A stretch of DNA of 64,000 nucleotides from UMGS1696 sp964621755 (GTDB taxonomy: Bacteria > Bacillota > Clostridia > Oscillospirales > CAG-272): assembly GCA_964621755.1 (NCBI GenBank), contig CAZUPI010000004.1:1-64000 (forward strand), in the 5' to 3' direction. Position 1 is the stretch's first letter. The number at the start of each line of letters is the position of its first letter. The translations under genes and the position numbers were made by a program. Positions 49,971 through 58,867 of the stretch are shown in pieces. Under the pieces are notes generated by a model that saw only the letters and a list, made by a program, of their open reading frames with translations, did no database searches and was not told where the DNA came from.

Positions 49971-49983
49971 TTCACAATTATTC

Positions 49984-50067
49984 TGCCGGTAGCGGGGGTC
50001 GAACCCGCACGCTGTTGCCAGCAGCGGATTTTGAGTCCGCCTCGTCTGCCAATTCCAACATACCGGC
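49984..50067 (-). tRNA. tRNA-Leu (anticodon CAA)
   Basis: On the minus strand: acceptor GCCGGTA/TACCGGC, anticodon stem GCGGA/TCCGC with loop CTCAAAA (anticodon CAA, codon TTG), a long class II variable arm (TGCTGGCAACAGCG) and T-arm GCGGG-TTCGACC-CCCGC. CCA is not encoded. Confidence 0.94.
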
Positions 50068-50155
50068 TCATGCCACGTTATTATATCATATTGACTGCCA
50101 AATTGCAATAGCCTGCAAAAAAAATTCGTGCAAACATCGCATAATTTTTCATGAG

Positions 50156-50180
50156 CCCCCTCCAAACGCTTTGGAGGGGG
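50156..50180. terminator. Perfect 11-bp hairpin after carD
   Basis: CCCCCTCCAAA (50156-50166) pairs with TTTGGAGGGGG (50170-50180) over a CGC loop, about 30 bases past the carD stop codon. No T-run follows on the minus strand. Confidence 0.6.
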
Positions 50181-50209
50181 ATTGAAACAGTCCTCATATC
50201 GGCAAGCAG

Positions 50210-50719
50210 CTACTGCGCTAATTTTCCCAACTCTCCCGCTATGTAGCCGTCCACTTCGTCTACCTTGATTCCAAGAACATATGCGATTTCTTCATGAAGC
50301 ATCCGCTCTGCATCGTTGAATAGCTTTTCATCCGTTATGTGGAGTCTTTTCTTCTTCTGACGCAGCGCCTCACGGCGGTTGTGCAGGGTCTTCAAAACCG
50401 ATGCCATCTTCTCAGGCTCCCCATTTTGCAGAATTTCATTGTACGCGCTGCGGCGGCGGTTGTCATCTTCAATCCATTCCGATTCCGTCTCCGGGAAGGA
50501 GCGAATCAACATGGACACTTCTTCGCCCGTCATTACCGGACGCATCCTGCCGCACAGAGTGCTGTTGTCCAACGGTACGAAAATGGTCGATGAGCTGTCG
50601 TAAACCGGATTCAGAATATAGTAGTCGCTCGGGTCAGAGTTGAAGCTGTGCCTTTCGATTGCGGAAATGCGGCACACGCCATTGGTCCCATACAATACGG
50701 TATCGTTCACTTTATACAT
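50210..50719 (-). CDS. CarD-family transcriptional regulator
   Basis: This 169-residue protein has the N-terminal CarD/CdnL/TRCF RNA-polymerase-interacting domain (MYKVNDTVLYGTNGVCRISA, about 1-60) and a helical DNA-binding domain. CarD-type proteins bind the RNA polymerase beta subunit and stabilise or destabilise open complexes; clostridial members regulate stress and metabolism. The start at 50719 is where the fold begins; the longer frame up to 50842 has no ribosome-binding site. It lies between two tRNA genes on the same strand. Confidence 0.9.
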   Translation of the reverse strand: MYKVNDTVLYGTNGVCRISAIERHSFNSDPSDYYILNPVYDSSSTIFVPLDNSTLCGRMRPVMTGEEVSMLIRSFPETESEWIEDDNRRRSAYNEILQNGEPEKMASVLKTLHNRREALRQKKKRLHITDEKLFNDAERMLHEEIAYVLGIKVDEVDGYIAGELGKLAQ

Positions 50720-50966
50720 AATATAATCCCCATGTTCCGGAAAACCGGAACTCATACACGGGAGAAACTTGTATAGTACTCCCGATTTTACCTTTCTTTT
50801 TCTTACATTATTATAATACCACAAACCGACCATAAAAATCAAATGGTAATGTTTAACAAAATTTTGACGAATAACAGGGGATGCCTACAAGTGAATTTGT
50901 ATAAAATGACGTAAGTTCTCAGGGAAAACGTAAAAGTTTTCCTGAACCCCATCAAAAAACGTTGGA

Positions 50967-51004
50967 CTAAAAAAAGAAAACCGCCTGAGCGATTGCCCAG
51001 ACGG
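50967..51004 (-). terminator. Terminator of tRNA-Gln
   Basis: On the minus strand CCGTCTG pairs with CAGGCGG, with a GC-rich inner loop, followed by TTTTCTTTTTTT. A second imperfect hairpin (CAGGGAAAAC/GTTTTCCTG, 50920-50944) lies beyond it. The rest of 50720-50966 holds only AT-rich spacer. Confidence 0.85.
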
Positions 51005-51016
51005 GATATCTTTTTA

Positions 51017-51087
51017 CAGCGGTACAGGGATTCGAACCCCGACATACAGAGTCAGAGTCTGCTGTGCTACCTTTACACAATACCGCT
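51017..51087 (-). tRNA. tRNA-Gln (anticodon CTG)
   Basis: On the minus strand: acceptor AGCGGTA/TACCGCT, D-arm with AAAGGTAG, anticodon stem GCAGA/TCTGT with loop CTCTGAC (anticodon CTG, codon CAG), T-arm CGGGG-TTCGAAT-CCCTG with one G-T pair. CCA is not encoded. 51088-51249 is AT-rich spacer with no gene. Confidence 0.9.
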
Positions 51088-51249
51088 ATCTCCAAGAGGG
51101 GACTGCTTGTACAGCCGTTCTCGTTGACGATCATTATTATACCACTGCCGTCCTCATTTGTCAATACTTTTTTTGAAAAAATTCAAAAAATCGGCCGGTT
51201 TCTCAAAGCGGCAATCCCACCCTATATGAAAAGTTTTTAGGAGGTTTTA

Positions 51250-51273
51250 GGGGGGATTTTTGAAAAATCCCCC
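51250..51273. repeat. Palindrome after ftsH
   Basis: GGGGGATTTTT pairs with AAAATCCCCC; a compact palindrome-family copy about 12 bases past the ftsH stop, followed toward lower coordinates by AAAAGTTTTTAGGAGG-like decayed sequence. Confidence 0.65.
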
Positions 51274-51284
51274 TCACGGTTCTC

Positions 51285-53315
51285 TTATTTGTGTTCCTCA
51301 TCCTTCGGCGGGAACTGGTCACGGTGCTTTTCGTGTGCTTCGGCACGGGCGCGCTCTTCTTCGCGCTGCTTTTCAAGCTCCGCAATGTGGCGTGCATGCG
51401 CTTCGTTTTCCTCACGGCTGCGGCGGCGCTTTTCAGCTACCATTTCCTCCAGGTCCTCAATGGTCACGTCAGGCTCGTTCATGGCGCGCACGAACTGCTC
51501 TTCTTCCATGATTTCGTTCTTCATCAGGTACGACGCTACAAAGTGCAGACGGTCGAGGTTCGTCTCAAGAATCGCCTTCGCGTCGGCGTATGCCTTCATG
51601 ACAATATCCTTGACCTCGCTGTCGATGATGGAAGCGGTCTCCTCCGAGTAGTTCTTCGTCTGGTTGAAGTCGCGTCCGAGGAAGATCTCGTCGCTCGACG
51701 ACTCGCTGCCATACAGAATCGGCCCCAGCTTCTCCGACATACCGTATTTTGTCACCATCTGCCGCGCAATACTGGACGCGCGCTGGATGTCGTTTGATGC
51801 ACCTGTTGAGATGTCCCCCAGAATGATCTGCTCGGACACACGACCGCCGAGAAGGGTCACGATCTCATTTTCCATCATGCCGCGGGACATATAGGATTTA
51901 TCCTCCTTCGGGAACGAGAGGGTGTAACCGCCCGCACGTCCGCTGGGGATAATCGAGATCTGATGCACCGGCTCGTCTGGCTGACGAACCCACGTTGTGA
52001 TGGCATGACCTGCCTCGTGGTATGCGGTCAGCTTCTTTTCCGCCTCGCTGATAACGCGCGACTTCTTCGCCGGTCCCACGATAACCTTAATCATCGCTTC
52101 CTCAAGGTCGGTCATGCCGATGAGATGCTTGCCTTTGCGTGCTGCGAGAAGAGCTGCCTCATTCAGAAGGTTGGCAAGCTCAGCGCCTGTGAAGCCGACC
52201 GTCGTCTTTGCAATTACGGAGAGGTCAACGTCTGCTTCAAAGGGCTTGTTTTTGGAGTGAACCTTCAGAATATCTTCACGCCCCTTTACGTCAGGCGCGT
52301 TCATGGTGATTTGACGGTCGAAACGTCCCGGACGGAGAAGAGCAGGGTCGAGAATGTCGGGGCGGTTGGTAGCCGCCATGACAATAACGCCCTCGCTGGA
52401 GCCGAAACCGTCCATTTCTACGAGAATCTGGTTCAGCGTCTGCTCGCGTTCGTCGTGACCGCCGCCCAGTCCTGCTCCGCGGTGACGGCCCACTGCGTCG
52501 ATTTCATCGATGAAAATGATAGCGGCGGGATTTTTCTTCGCGGTATCGAACAGGTCGCGCACACGGGATGCGCCGACGCCGACGTACATTTCGACAAAGT
52601 CGGAACCGGAAATGGAGTAGAACGGAACCCCGGCCTCTCCGGCTACCGCCTTTGCGATAAGGGTCTTACCGGTACCGGGAGGTCCCACCAGCAGAACGCC
52701 GTGTGGAATCTTCGCGCCAAGCTTGGTGAAGTATTCGGGATTGCGCAGGAATTCGACGATTTCCTCCAGCTCCGCCTTTTCTTCATCCGCGCCGGCGACA
52801 TCTTTAAAGTAAACTTTCGCTTTGTCGGCGGTGATGAGCTTTGCTTTCGCACGGCCCACCGAATTGATTTTGGAACCCTTGCCGCCTGTGGCCTGGTTCA
52901 TTACGAACATCCACATAGCAATAAGGAGAACGATGACAATGACATAGGGAATGAGGGAAACCCACCACGGGATGTTGTACGGCGGCGGATAGTCGTATGC
53001 CGTGATAATGCCCGCTTCGTGCTGCTCCTCAATGAGCGCGCCGAGGTCATTGATAAACAGGCTGATATCGCGCAGCTGATATGTGACAAAGGCTTCGCCC
53101 TCCGTCCCATCCGTGAGAGTCGCCCGAACAACCATCGTCAGATTATTGTCTTCATCGACCTCGAATTCCTTGACCCGTTCGTTTTTGAAAAGGTCGACAA
53201 CTTCGCTGTAGATGAGTTTGTCTTCCGGAATCGAGCTCCAAAGGGAAGCTGTGGCGATAAGAATAATCCCGACAAGAACAATGTAAAATATAGCTATTTT
53301 AAAGCCGTTCTTCAT
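51285..53315 (-). CDS. ftsH: ATP-dependent zinc metalloprotease FtsH
   Basis: FtsH extracts and degrades membrane and unstable cytosolic proteins. The 676-residue protein has two membrane helices (about 7-26 and 117-137) flanking an extracytoplasmic domain. The AAA+ module contains Walker A GPPGTGKT (about residue 214-221), IIFIDEIDAVGRHRG and the second region of homology, followed by the zinc-binding HEAGH (about residue 443-447). The Glu/Arg/Lys-rich C-terminal tail is longer than usual. It is last of the tilS-hpt-ftsH order, a widely conserved operon. A palindrome follows. Confidence 0.96.
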   Translation of the reverse strand: MKNGFKIAIFYIVLVGIILIATASLWSSIPEDKLIYSEVVDLFKNERVKEFEVDEDNNLTMVVRATLTDGTEGEAFVTYQLRDISLFINDLGALIEEQHEAGIITAYDYPPPYNIPWWVSLIPYVIVIVLLIAMWMFVMNQATGGKGSKINSVGRAKAKLITADKAKVYFKDVAGADEEKAELEEIVEFLRNPEYFTKLGAKIPHGVLLVGPPGTGKTLIAKAVAGEAGVPFYSISGSDFVEMYVGVGASRVRDLFDTAKKNPAAIIFIDEIDAVGRHRGAGLGGGHDEREQTLNQILVEMDGFGSSEGVIVMAATNRPDILDPALLRPGRFDRQITMNAPDVKGREDILKVHSKNKPFEADVDLSVIAKTTVGFTGAELANLLNEAALLAARKGKHLIGMTDLEEAMIKVIVGPAKKSRVISEAEKKLTAYHEAGHAITTWVRQPDEPVHQISIIPSGRAGGYTLSFPKEDKSYMSRGMMENEIVTLLGGRVSEQIILGDISTGASNDIQRASSIARQMVTKYGMSEKLGPILYGSESSSDEIFLGRDFNQTKNYSEETASIIDSEVKDIVMKAYADAKAILETNLDRLHFVASYLMKNEIMEEEQFVRAMNEPDVTIEDLEEMVAEKRRRSREENEAHARHIAELEKQREEERARAEAHEKHRDQFPPKDEEHK

Positions 53316-53348
53316 TATCCGGTCCTTTCTTGAGTGAATGATTTATAT

Positions 53349-53412
53349 AGGGGCTTTGCCCCAAATCCCGATGGAGAGGTTTCAGCATTGCGGAAAACTT
53401 TCCGCACTTCCA
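53349..53412. repeat. Hairpins between hpt and ftsH
   Basis: GGGGCTTTGCCCC at 53350-53362, and TGCGGAAA/TTTCCGCA (about 53391-53411). The hairpins are compact with no minus-strand T-run, so read-through from hpt into ftsH is possible. Confidence 0.55.
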
Positions 53413-53459
53413 AAAATCTTTTCAAACGGGTGCAATTTCTCGCTGGATGAAAGTGCCTG

Positions 53460-54041
53460 TCATCCCTTTTTCTCGTAGACCTCCGGCTTCAGAACCCCGA
53501 CAAAGGGAAGCGCACGGTATTTTTCCGCAAAGTCTAGCCCATAGCCCACTACGAATTCGTCTGGAATGACGCAGCCCACGTAATCGGGCGTGAAGTCCCG
53601 GAGTTCGGGATCACGGCGTTCGGGCTTGTCAAGAAGGGTGCAGGTCTTTACCGAATGCGCACCGTTCAGCTTGAGGTAATCGACAAGATAGGAGAGCGTG
53701 TGCCCGCTGTCGATGATGTCTTCCACGATGACAATGTCGCATTCAGACAGGTCGCTGCGGTGAAGGTCGAGCAGGATGTTGATTTTCCCGGTCGATATGG
53801 TGCCGCCTACGTAGGAAGACACCTTCATAAAGTCGATCTCGACCGGAAGGGTTACCTTTTTCATCAGGTCTCCCATGAAGACGACGCTTCCTTTGAGGAT
53901 GCAGAGCAAGAGCAGACGTGTGTCGGAATTCTGGTAATCTCGGTCGATTTCTGACGCGATTCTGGTGGTAATAGCATCAATTTCTTCCTGTGATACAAGA
54001 ATTTTCTCAATATCCTTGCTCAGTGCGGATGTGTATGGCAT
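53460..54041 (-). CDS. hpt: Hypoxanthine phosphoribosyltransferase
   Basis: Hpt salvages hypoxanthine and guanine to IMP and GMP using PRPP. The 193-residue enzyme has the PRPP motif IVIVEDIIDSGHTLSY (about residue 103-118), LLCILKGSVVFMGDLMKK and SSYVGGTISTGK. The start at 54041 follows GGAGG; the frame extends upstream to 54209 inside the tilS gene. It lies between tilS and ftsH, and Hpt with TilS also binds the ftsH promoter in Bacillus, so the order is functionally meaningful. Confidence 0.95.
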   Translation of the reverse strand: MPYTSALSKDIEKILVSQEEIDAITTRIASEIDRDYQNSDTRLLLLCILKGSVVFMGDLMKKVTLPVEIDFMKVSSYVGGTISTGKINILLDLHRSDLSECDIVIVEDIIDSGHTLSYLVDYLKLNGAHSVKTCTLLDKPERRDPELRDFTPDYVGCVIPDEFVVGYGLDFAEKYRALPFVGVLKPEVYEKKG

Positions 54042-54094
54042 GAAAATTTCCTCCAATGTTAAGCTGGTATTGTATGGATATATAGAAGATTGGA

Positions 54095-55519
54095 CTACAT
54101 TTTGAAGTAACACGTGATGTACAGGCGGGGACCCGTATCCTTTTTGATGGGAGACACCCCGTCCTTGGGCGGAAATCCCGGAATCCAGATGATTTCTTCC
54201 CCGTCGCACAGCAGGGGAAGGCTGGATTTTTCATCCGCGGTCAGCTTTTTGTCGATGAATAGCTTTTTCACCTTCCGTTTCATGCCGCCGTAGAGATATA
54301 CATCGCCTGGACGCCTGTATCGAATCTGCAATGTATTTATTATTTTATCAAAACAGAAAGTCTTGCATATAAAGAATTTGTAAATATTTTCATTTATTTG
54401 CGAGGTTGTTTCCTGTTCACTGTGTGAAAATTTGATGATATACCGCTGATTCTCAAAAATATCACCGTCCGCGGGATAGGAGAACGCGGGCCTTCCGTCG
54501 TCGACCGTCTCGTCGTGCGGCAGGTCTTCGCCATCTGCGAACCGGACCGTATGCCGGTCCATAGCAAAGGTTATCTTGCCCGGCAGAGAGCGCGTGGTTT
54601 GGGACGCGTCGGAGGTGACCGCCCGGAGAATTTCGCGGATATGCACTTCTTCTATTGAGGCGCTGCCGTCCTTGGCATGGAGCGCGTTGTCATACAGGAG
54701 ACGCGCCACGCGGGAGCCAATCGCCGGAGAAAGCCCCGCGAGAACTTTGCGTGACAGCGACGTTTCCTCGCCCTGCACATAGCGCCCGGCTTCCCCTGCA
54801 AGGTATTCGTCGTCCTGACGGAGCAGCGTGGTCAGACGGAGGGCGGAGCGCTGCGGACTCTCGCAGATTTTTTCCATCTGCGGGACGATGTTGTGCCGGA
54901 TGAAGTTCCGTGTATAATCGGTATCCGCATTGGTTGCATCGGTTACGTACGACACATGGTTTTCTGTGCACCATTGGCGTATTGTACTGCCGCTGTCGCA
55001 GAGGAGGGGACGCACATAGCGGCCGTCGCGTATGGGGTCGATGCCGGACAGACCGTGGGTCCCGCTTCCGCGGAGAAGATGAAAAATCACGGTCTCAAGA
55101 TTGTCGTCGGCATTGTGAGCGGTTGCCACAACCGCTAAGTCAGGATTTCCGGTGAGCTCCTTTGAAACTTTGTCAAAAAACGAGTACCGGACGAGGCGCG
55201 CCGTTTCCTCAAGCCCGCGTCCCGACTCCCGCGAGAGCTTTGGAACGTCCTCGCGCAGCACAAAAATAGGAATCCCCAGCTCTTCGCAGGTCTCGCGGCA
55301 GAAGGCTTCATCGCGCATGGCGTCCTCGCCGCGTATCATATGATTCACATGCGCCGCCGCAAGGGATACGCCGTGTGCCGCGCACCACTGCTTCAAAAAG
55401 CGGAGCAGGCAGGAGGAATCCGCGCCGCCGGAGTACGCCGCAATGACAAATCCGGCCCGCAGCATGGGCTTATCGAGATGAAAGCGGGAGATTGTGTCGT
55501 CAAAATTCAGGCTGCTCAT
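54095..55519 (-). CDS. tilS: tRNA(Ile)-lysidine synthase
   Basis: TilS converts the wobble C of tRNA-Ile(CAU) to lysidine so that AUA is read as isoleucine; it is essential. The 474-residue protein has the PP-loop ATP-binding motif AAYSGGADSSCLL (about residue 27-39), VNHMIRGEDAMRDE, and the C-terminal TilS domain near IQYRRPGDVYLYGG. The start at 55519 is likely (GGGGGAG lies 12 bases upstream; a TTG at 55522 would be 9 bases away). The longer frame reaches 55636. It leads the tilS-hpt-ftsH set. Confidence 0.94.
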   Translation of the reverse strand: MSSLNFDDTISRFHLDKPMLRAGFVIAAYSGGADSSCLLRFLKQWCAAHGVSLAAAHVNHMIRGEDAMRDEAFCRETCEELGIPIFVLREDVPKLSRESGRGLEETARLVRYSFFDKVSKELTGNPDLAVVATAHNADDNLETVIFHLLRGSGTHGLSGIDPIRDGRYVRPLLCDSGSTIRQWCTENHVSYVTDATNADTDYTRNFIRHNIVPQMEKICESPQRSALRLTTLLRQDDEYLAGEAGRYVQGEETSLSRKVLAGLSPAIGSRVARLLYDNALHAKDGSASIEEVHIREILRAVTSDASQTTRSLPGKITFAMDRHTVRFADGEDLPHDETVDDGRPAFSYPADGDIFENQRYIIKFSHSEQETTSQINENIYKFFICKTFCFDKIINTLQIRYRRPGDVYLYGGMKRKVKKLFIDKKLTADEKSSLPLLCDGEEIIWIPGFPPKDGVSPIKKDTGPRLYITCYFKM

Positions 55520-55568
55520 CAAAAGGTTACACTCCCCCAATCGATAGTTTTGGCAAGTTTCGTTCATA

Positions 55569-55805
55569 TCATACAGCATCTGCGGCAGCTTTAAAGGAAA
55601 GAATGCCGCACGCCAGATAGAAGAGAATCCCCGCAAAGATGTATTCTGCCATTTCAGGAAAACTATGGTACAGCCGCATAGCGGACGCAGGGTTCTCCGC
55701 CATGTGCAGGACGGCGCGAAGCAGGTACACGCATCCGCAGAACATCAGCAGCATCAGCACGCGCGTCAGATTATAGAAAATAAATTCGTATGATTTTCTT
55801 GACAT
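55569..55805 (-). CDS. Small two-helix membrane protein
   Basis: This 78-residue protein has two predicted membrane helices (FYNLTRVLMLLMFCGCVYLL and MAEYIFAGILFYLACGILSF) joined by a short amphipathic loop. I do not recognise a family. It lies directly before tilS on the same strand, with about 50 bases between, so it is the first gene of that transcript from the promoter at 55840. The start at 55805 has a weak GGCGG upstream; the frame extends to 55868 within the promoter, which is not translated. Confidence 0.6.
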   Translation of the reverse strand: MSRKSYEFIFYNLTRVLMLLMFCGCVYLLRAVLHMAENPASAMRLYHSFPEMAEYIFAGILFYLACGILSFKAAADAV

Positions 55806-55839
55806 CGGTTCCGCCTTATTTATCAAACATTCTACAATA

Positions 55840-55868
55840 ATTATACAATAACCGCATACACGGGTCAA
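55840..55868 (-). promoter_or_regulatory. Promoter of the tilS operon
   Basis: On the minus strand: TTGACC, 17-base spacer, TATAAT, about 35 bases before the small membrane protein gene. Confidence 0.8.
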
Positions 55869-55988
55869 CCGGTAATGTAAGGCAGGAACAGCTTTCTATA
55901 TTATACTACACTCGCGCTATATTTTGCAAGCATTCGAAGAAAAAAATACCAAGTGAAAAGAATCTGTATATACTTTTGCAAATAACGC

Positions 55989-56017
55989 TTGACAAAGAAG
56001 GGATATTAAGGTAAAAT
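55989..56017 (+). promoter_or_regulatory. Promoter of the isomerase gene
   Basis: TTGACA (55989-55994), 17-base spacer, TAAAAT (56012-56017), about 78 bases before the start codon. Confidence 0.78.
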
Positions 56018-56095
56018 GGACACAACCTATCAGAACATTTTGTCCGTTGACACTCAGAACAGCGGATTTACAATAGAAAGGCAGGTACATACGTA

Positions 56096-56896
56096 ATGAA
56101 ATTTTCTGCAGCAGGCGGATGGTGGGGGCGAGACTGGTATGAAACCGTCGAGCTCGGCGCGAGATACGGCTTTAAGGGCGTGGAACAGCTCAGCTGGCTC
56201 GGACTTGACTTCGACCGCGCGAGAAAAACACTCGAAGAAAACGGTGTAACGTCTACCGCTATCGTAATTCAGTCCGAAAATCCGGAAAATGGCAAGCTTA
56301 CCGCCTGGGGACATGGCATGACATGGGAGGATTCCCGTCAGGCGTTCATCGACTCCTTCAAGGAATCTGTGAAGGCGGCTCATGCGATGAACGTTCCGAA
56401 TATCATCGCTACCACTGGAAACGAGAGATTTGACGTTACACGCGAAGAACAGTTCGATATCTGTGTGGGTACGCTGAAGGAGCTTTCCAAGATTGCCGAA
56501 GCGGAAGGCATCATGATTATTCTGGAACCTCTGAACGTTCTCGTAAACCACATGGGTTACTTCCTCGTCACAACGGAAGAAGCGGTCCGTATGATTAAAG
56601 CGGTTGACAGCCCGAACTGCAAGATTCTGTTCGATATCTACCATCAGCAGGTCTCTGAAGGAAACGTCATTCGCAACATCACAAACAACATTGACTTGAT
56701 TGGCCACTTCCATATCGCGGATAACCCGGGAAGACAGCAGCCCGGCACCGGCGAACTCAACTATACAAAGATCTTCGAAGCGATCCAGAAGACCGGCTAC
56801 GACAGATGGCTTGCTTTCGAATGCGGCCGTACGGTGGAGGTTCCTGACCTCGTTCGTGACATGCACGTCCTAATAGACCCGTTCTCCGATAAATAA
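56096..56896 (+). CDS. Sugar phosphate isomerase/epimerase family (hydroxypyruvate-isomerase-like)
   Basis: This 266-residue TIM barrel of the AP-endonuclease-2/xylose-isomerase-like superfamily has KGVEQLSWLGLDF, IMIILEPLNVLVNHMGYFL (first metal Glu), CKILFDIYHQQVSEGN (Asp and His of the metal site), IGHFHIADNPGRQQPGTGEL and WLAFECGRT (last metal Glu). The metal-binding residues are complete. It resembles Hyi (hydroxypyruvate isomerase) but could be an epimerase or ketose isomerase. A single-gene unit with its own promoter and terminator; possibly part of the sugar-acid metabolism implied by the decayed cluster at 14-17 kb. Confidence 0.9.
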   Translation: MKFSAAGGWWGRDWYETVELGARYGFKGVEQLSWLGLDFDRARKTLEENGVTSTAIVIQSENPENGKLTAWGHGMTWEDSRQAFIDSFKESVKAAHAMNVPNIIATTGNERFDVTREEQFDICVGTLKELSKIAEAEGIMIILEPLNVLVNHMGYFLVTTEEAVRMIKAVDSPNCKILFDIYHQQVSEGNVIRNITNNIDLIGHFHIADNPGRQQPGTGELNYTKIFEAIQKTGYDRWLAFECGRTVEVPDLVRDMHVLIDPFSDK

Positions 56897-56930
56897 AAGC
56901 GCTGCATCATCAACTGAATGTCTATAACAA

Positions 56931-56964
56931 TAACCGGACGCAAGCCCGGTTATGTGTTTTCTTT
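56931..56964 (+). terminator. Terminator after the isomerase gene
   Basis: TAACCGG (56931-56937) pairs with CCGGTTA (56946-56952) followed by TGTGTTTTCTTT. Confidence 0.75.
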
Positions 56965-57047
56965 AAGACATTGTTTATATTTTATAAATATAAAATTCCA
57001 TACTGGTTAATTTATTTGGAGCCCATATATAAATATACATATAAGTA

Positions 57048-58829
57048 ATGAAGAAAATTATTATCATGATTTCAGGACTGGCCGCGGCTTTCCTGCTGGC
57101 GGTGTCGGTATCCGCAAATACCTATACAGTATCGCCGTACCGCGATACGATCAAAAATTACGATGGCGCTTTTTCCAAAATATATGAGGCCATGACCTCC
57201 TTGTCCGAGTTTGTCGACCTTTCCATGTACAAAATCAGCACGTCGGATATCATACAAATATACAGCGACGTGATCATGTCAAGCCCGGAACTGTTTTACG
57301 CGGATAACCGCATCGCGTATTTCTATGACCAGCAGGGCAAGGTCACCAAGGTGGAATTTATGTATACGATGTCACAGGAGGAGATAACGGCGGCGTCCGA
57401 GACGTACCAGCGGGAGATCGACTACATTGTATCGCTGGTGGAACCGACGCTGTCCGAGGCGGAAAAGGCGCTGTTTGTGCACGACTATCTGATAGCCTCT
57501 TACTCCTATGACACCGAAGAAACCAGCTTTGACGCGCTGTCCTTCTTCACAGGCCGCAGCGGCGTTTGTCAGGCGTACTCTCTCGCGTACATGGCGGTGC
57601 TTCGGGAACTCGGCATCGATGTAGTCATGGTCACAAGCGATGAGATGAATCACGCGTGGAATCTGGTCGAGATCGACGGTCAATGGTACCACGTGGATCT
57701 TTCCTTCGACGACCCGTCGCCGGACAGGCTGGGGCGGGTGCTTCACGAGAATTTTCTGCTCGATGACGACGGAATCAAACAGACTGCCACGCCGCACTAC
57801 GGTTGGGGAAGCTCTGTGCGGTGCGGATCCTCGACCTTCCAGAACCGGATTTGGCACGGCGTGACCTCACGGATGATATACCTCGGAGGGCAGTGGTATT
57901 ACATAGACCCGCAGAGCCTGTCTCTGGCAGTATCGCAGTTTGACGGCGCGATGCGATCCGATGCGTACCGCTTCCGCGAGAGGTGGTCGACCGTGTACTC
58001 GGAAAACGCATACTATGTCGGCGTATTTTCCGGATTGTCGGAATGCTTGGGCTATTTGTTTGTCAATACTCCTTATGATATCATCATTTACAGCCCGGAT
58101 AACGGCAGAGCGAACGTGTATCTGGAGGGAAACGGAGAGCGGATATTCGGCTCGTCGATTTACAAATACACACTCGAATACTACCTGTCAGAGGTGCCGG
58201 ATGGAGACACGGGAGTGATCGAGACGTTCGAAATCACCGGCTTTTCCGAGGAGGACTTCGGAGAACCTCTGCCATTTGACGACGTACTGCGGCTGGACTC
58301 GTATTATGCGGCGGTGAAGTTCGTGTATAGCCGAGGCTTGTTCCAGGGCGTATCGTCGACCAAGTTCGCGCCGGACGCGTATCTGACTCGCGCGATGTTT
58401 GTGACGGTGCTCGGCCGCCTTTGCAATGTGGATGTTTCCCTATATACAAACGTGATGTTTGACGACGTGCAGGATGGGCAGTGGTACAGCCCCTATGTAC
58501 AGTGGGCGGCGGACGCGGGCATCGTCAACGGAATCGGCGGGAACTTGTTCGACCCGATGGGGGAAATCACGCACGAGCAGATGTACAAAATTATCGCGCT
58601 GTGCGGAGAATATTTGAATGCCGGCGTTATGGATACGGAGAACGTGCTGGTGCTGTACGAGGACCGTGAGAAAATTTCCGACTGGGCATTTGACAGTATC
58701 GCATACTGCAAGGTCAATTCTCTGATTGGTGATAAGTTCTCTCAGAAAGTCTATCCCGCGGCGAAGGCAACCCGTGCTGAAACCGCCGATATTATCAGCC
58801 GTTTCGCAATCCTGTGCGGACAGGCGTAA
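57048..58829 (+). CDS. Transglutaminase-like protein with SLH domains
   Basis: This 593-residue surface protein has a signal peptide (about 1-23). A transglutaminase-like fold (about 90-235) carries the Cys-His-Asp triad: Cys174 (SGVCQAYSL), His202 (NHAWN) and Asp217 (YHVDLSFDD). A linker domain follows (about 240-405). Three SLH repeats (about 415-590; FDDVLRLDSYY, FDDVQDGQWYS, YEDREKISDWA) anchor it to the wall. It may be a wall-associated cysteine protease or cross-linking enzyme. The start ATG at 57048 has no strong ribosome-binding site but gives the signal peptide. The next gene follows after 38 bases. Confidence 0.85.
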   Translation: MKKIIIMISGLAAAFLLAVSVSANTYTVSPYRDTIKNYDGAFSKIYEAMTSLSEFVDLSMYKISTSDIIQIYSDVIMSSPELFYADNRIAYFYDQQGKVTKVEFMYTMSQEEITAASETYQREIDYIVSLVEPTLSEAEKALFVHDYLIASYSYDTEETSFDALSFFTGRSGVCQAYSLAYMAVLRELGIDVVMVTSDEMNHAWNLVEIDGQWYHVDLSFDDPSPDRLGRVLHENFLLDDDGIKQTATPHYGWGSSVRCGSSTFQNRIWHGVTSRMIYLGGQWYYIDPQSLSLAVSQFDGAMRSDAYRFRERWSTVYSENAYYVGVFSGLSECLGYLFVNTPYDIIIYSPDNGRANVYLEGNGERIFGSSIYKYTLEYYLSEVPDGDTGVIETFEITGFSEEDFGEPLPFDDVLRLDSYYAAVKFVYSRGLFQGVSSTKFAPDAYLTRAMFVTVLGRLCNVDVSLYTNVMFDDVQDGQWYSPYVQWAADAGIVNGIGGNLFDPMGEITHEQMYKIIALCGEYLNAGVMDTENVLVLYEDREKISDWAFDSIAYCKVNSLIGDKFSQKVYPAAKATRAETADIISRFAILCGQA

Positions 58830-58867
58830 GGAACCGTAAAAAGTGATAAATTTACAGAGGTAAGGCA

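Noticed and set aside
51963..53333. Plus-strand frame of 456 codons opposite ftsH
   Set aside because: FtsH is unambiguous; the opposite frame reads through its conserved AAA+ region and has no own signals.
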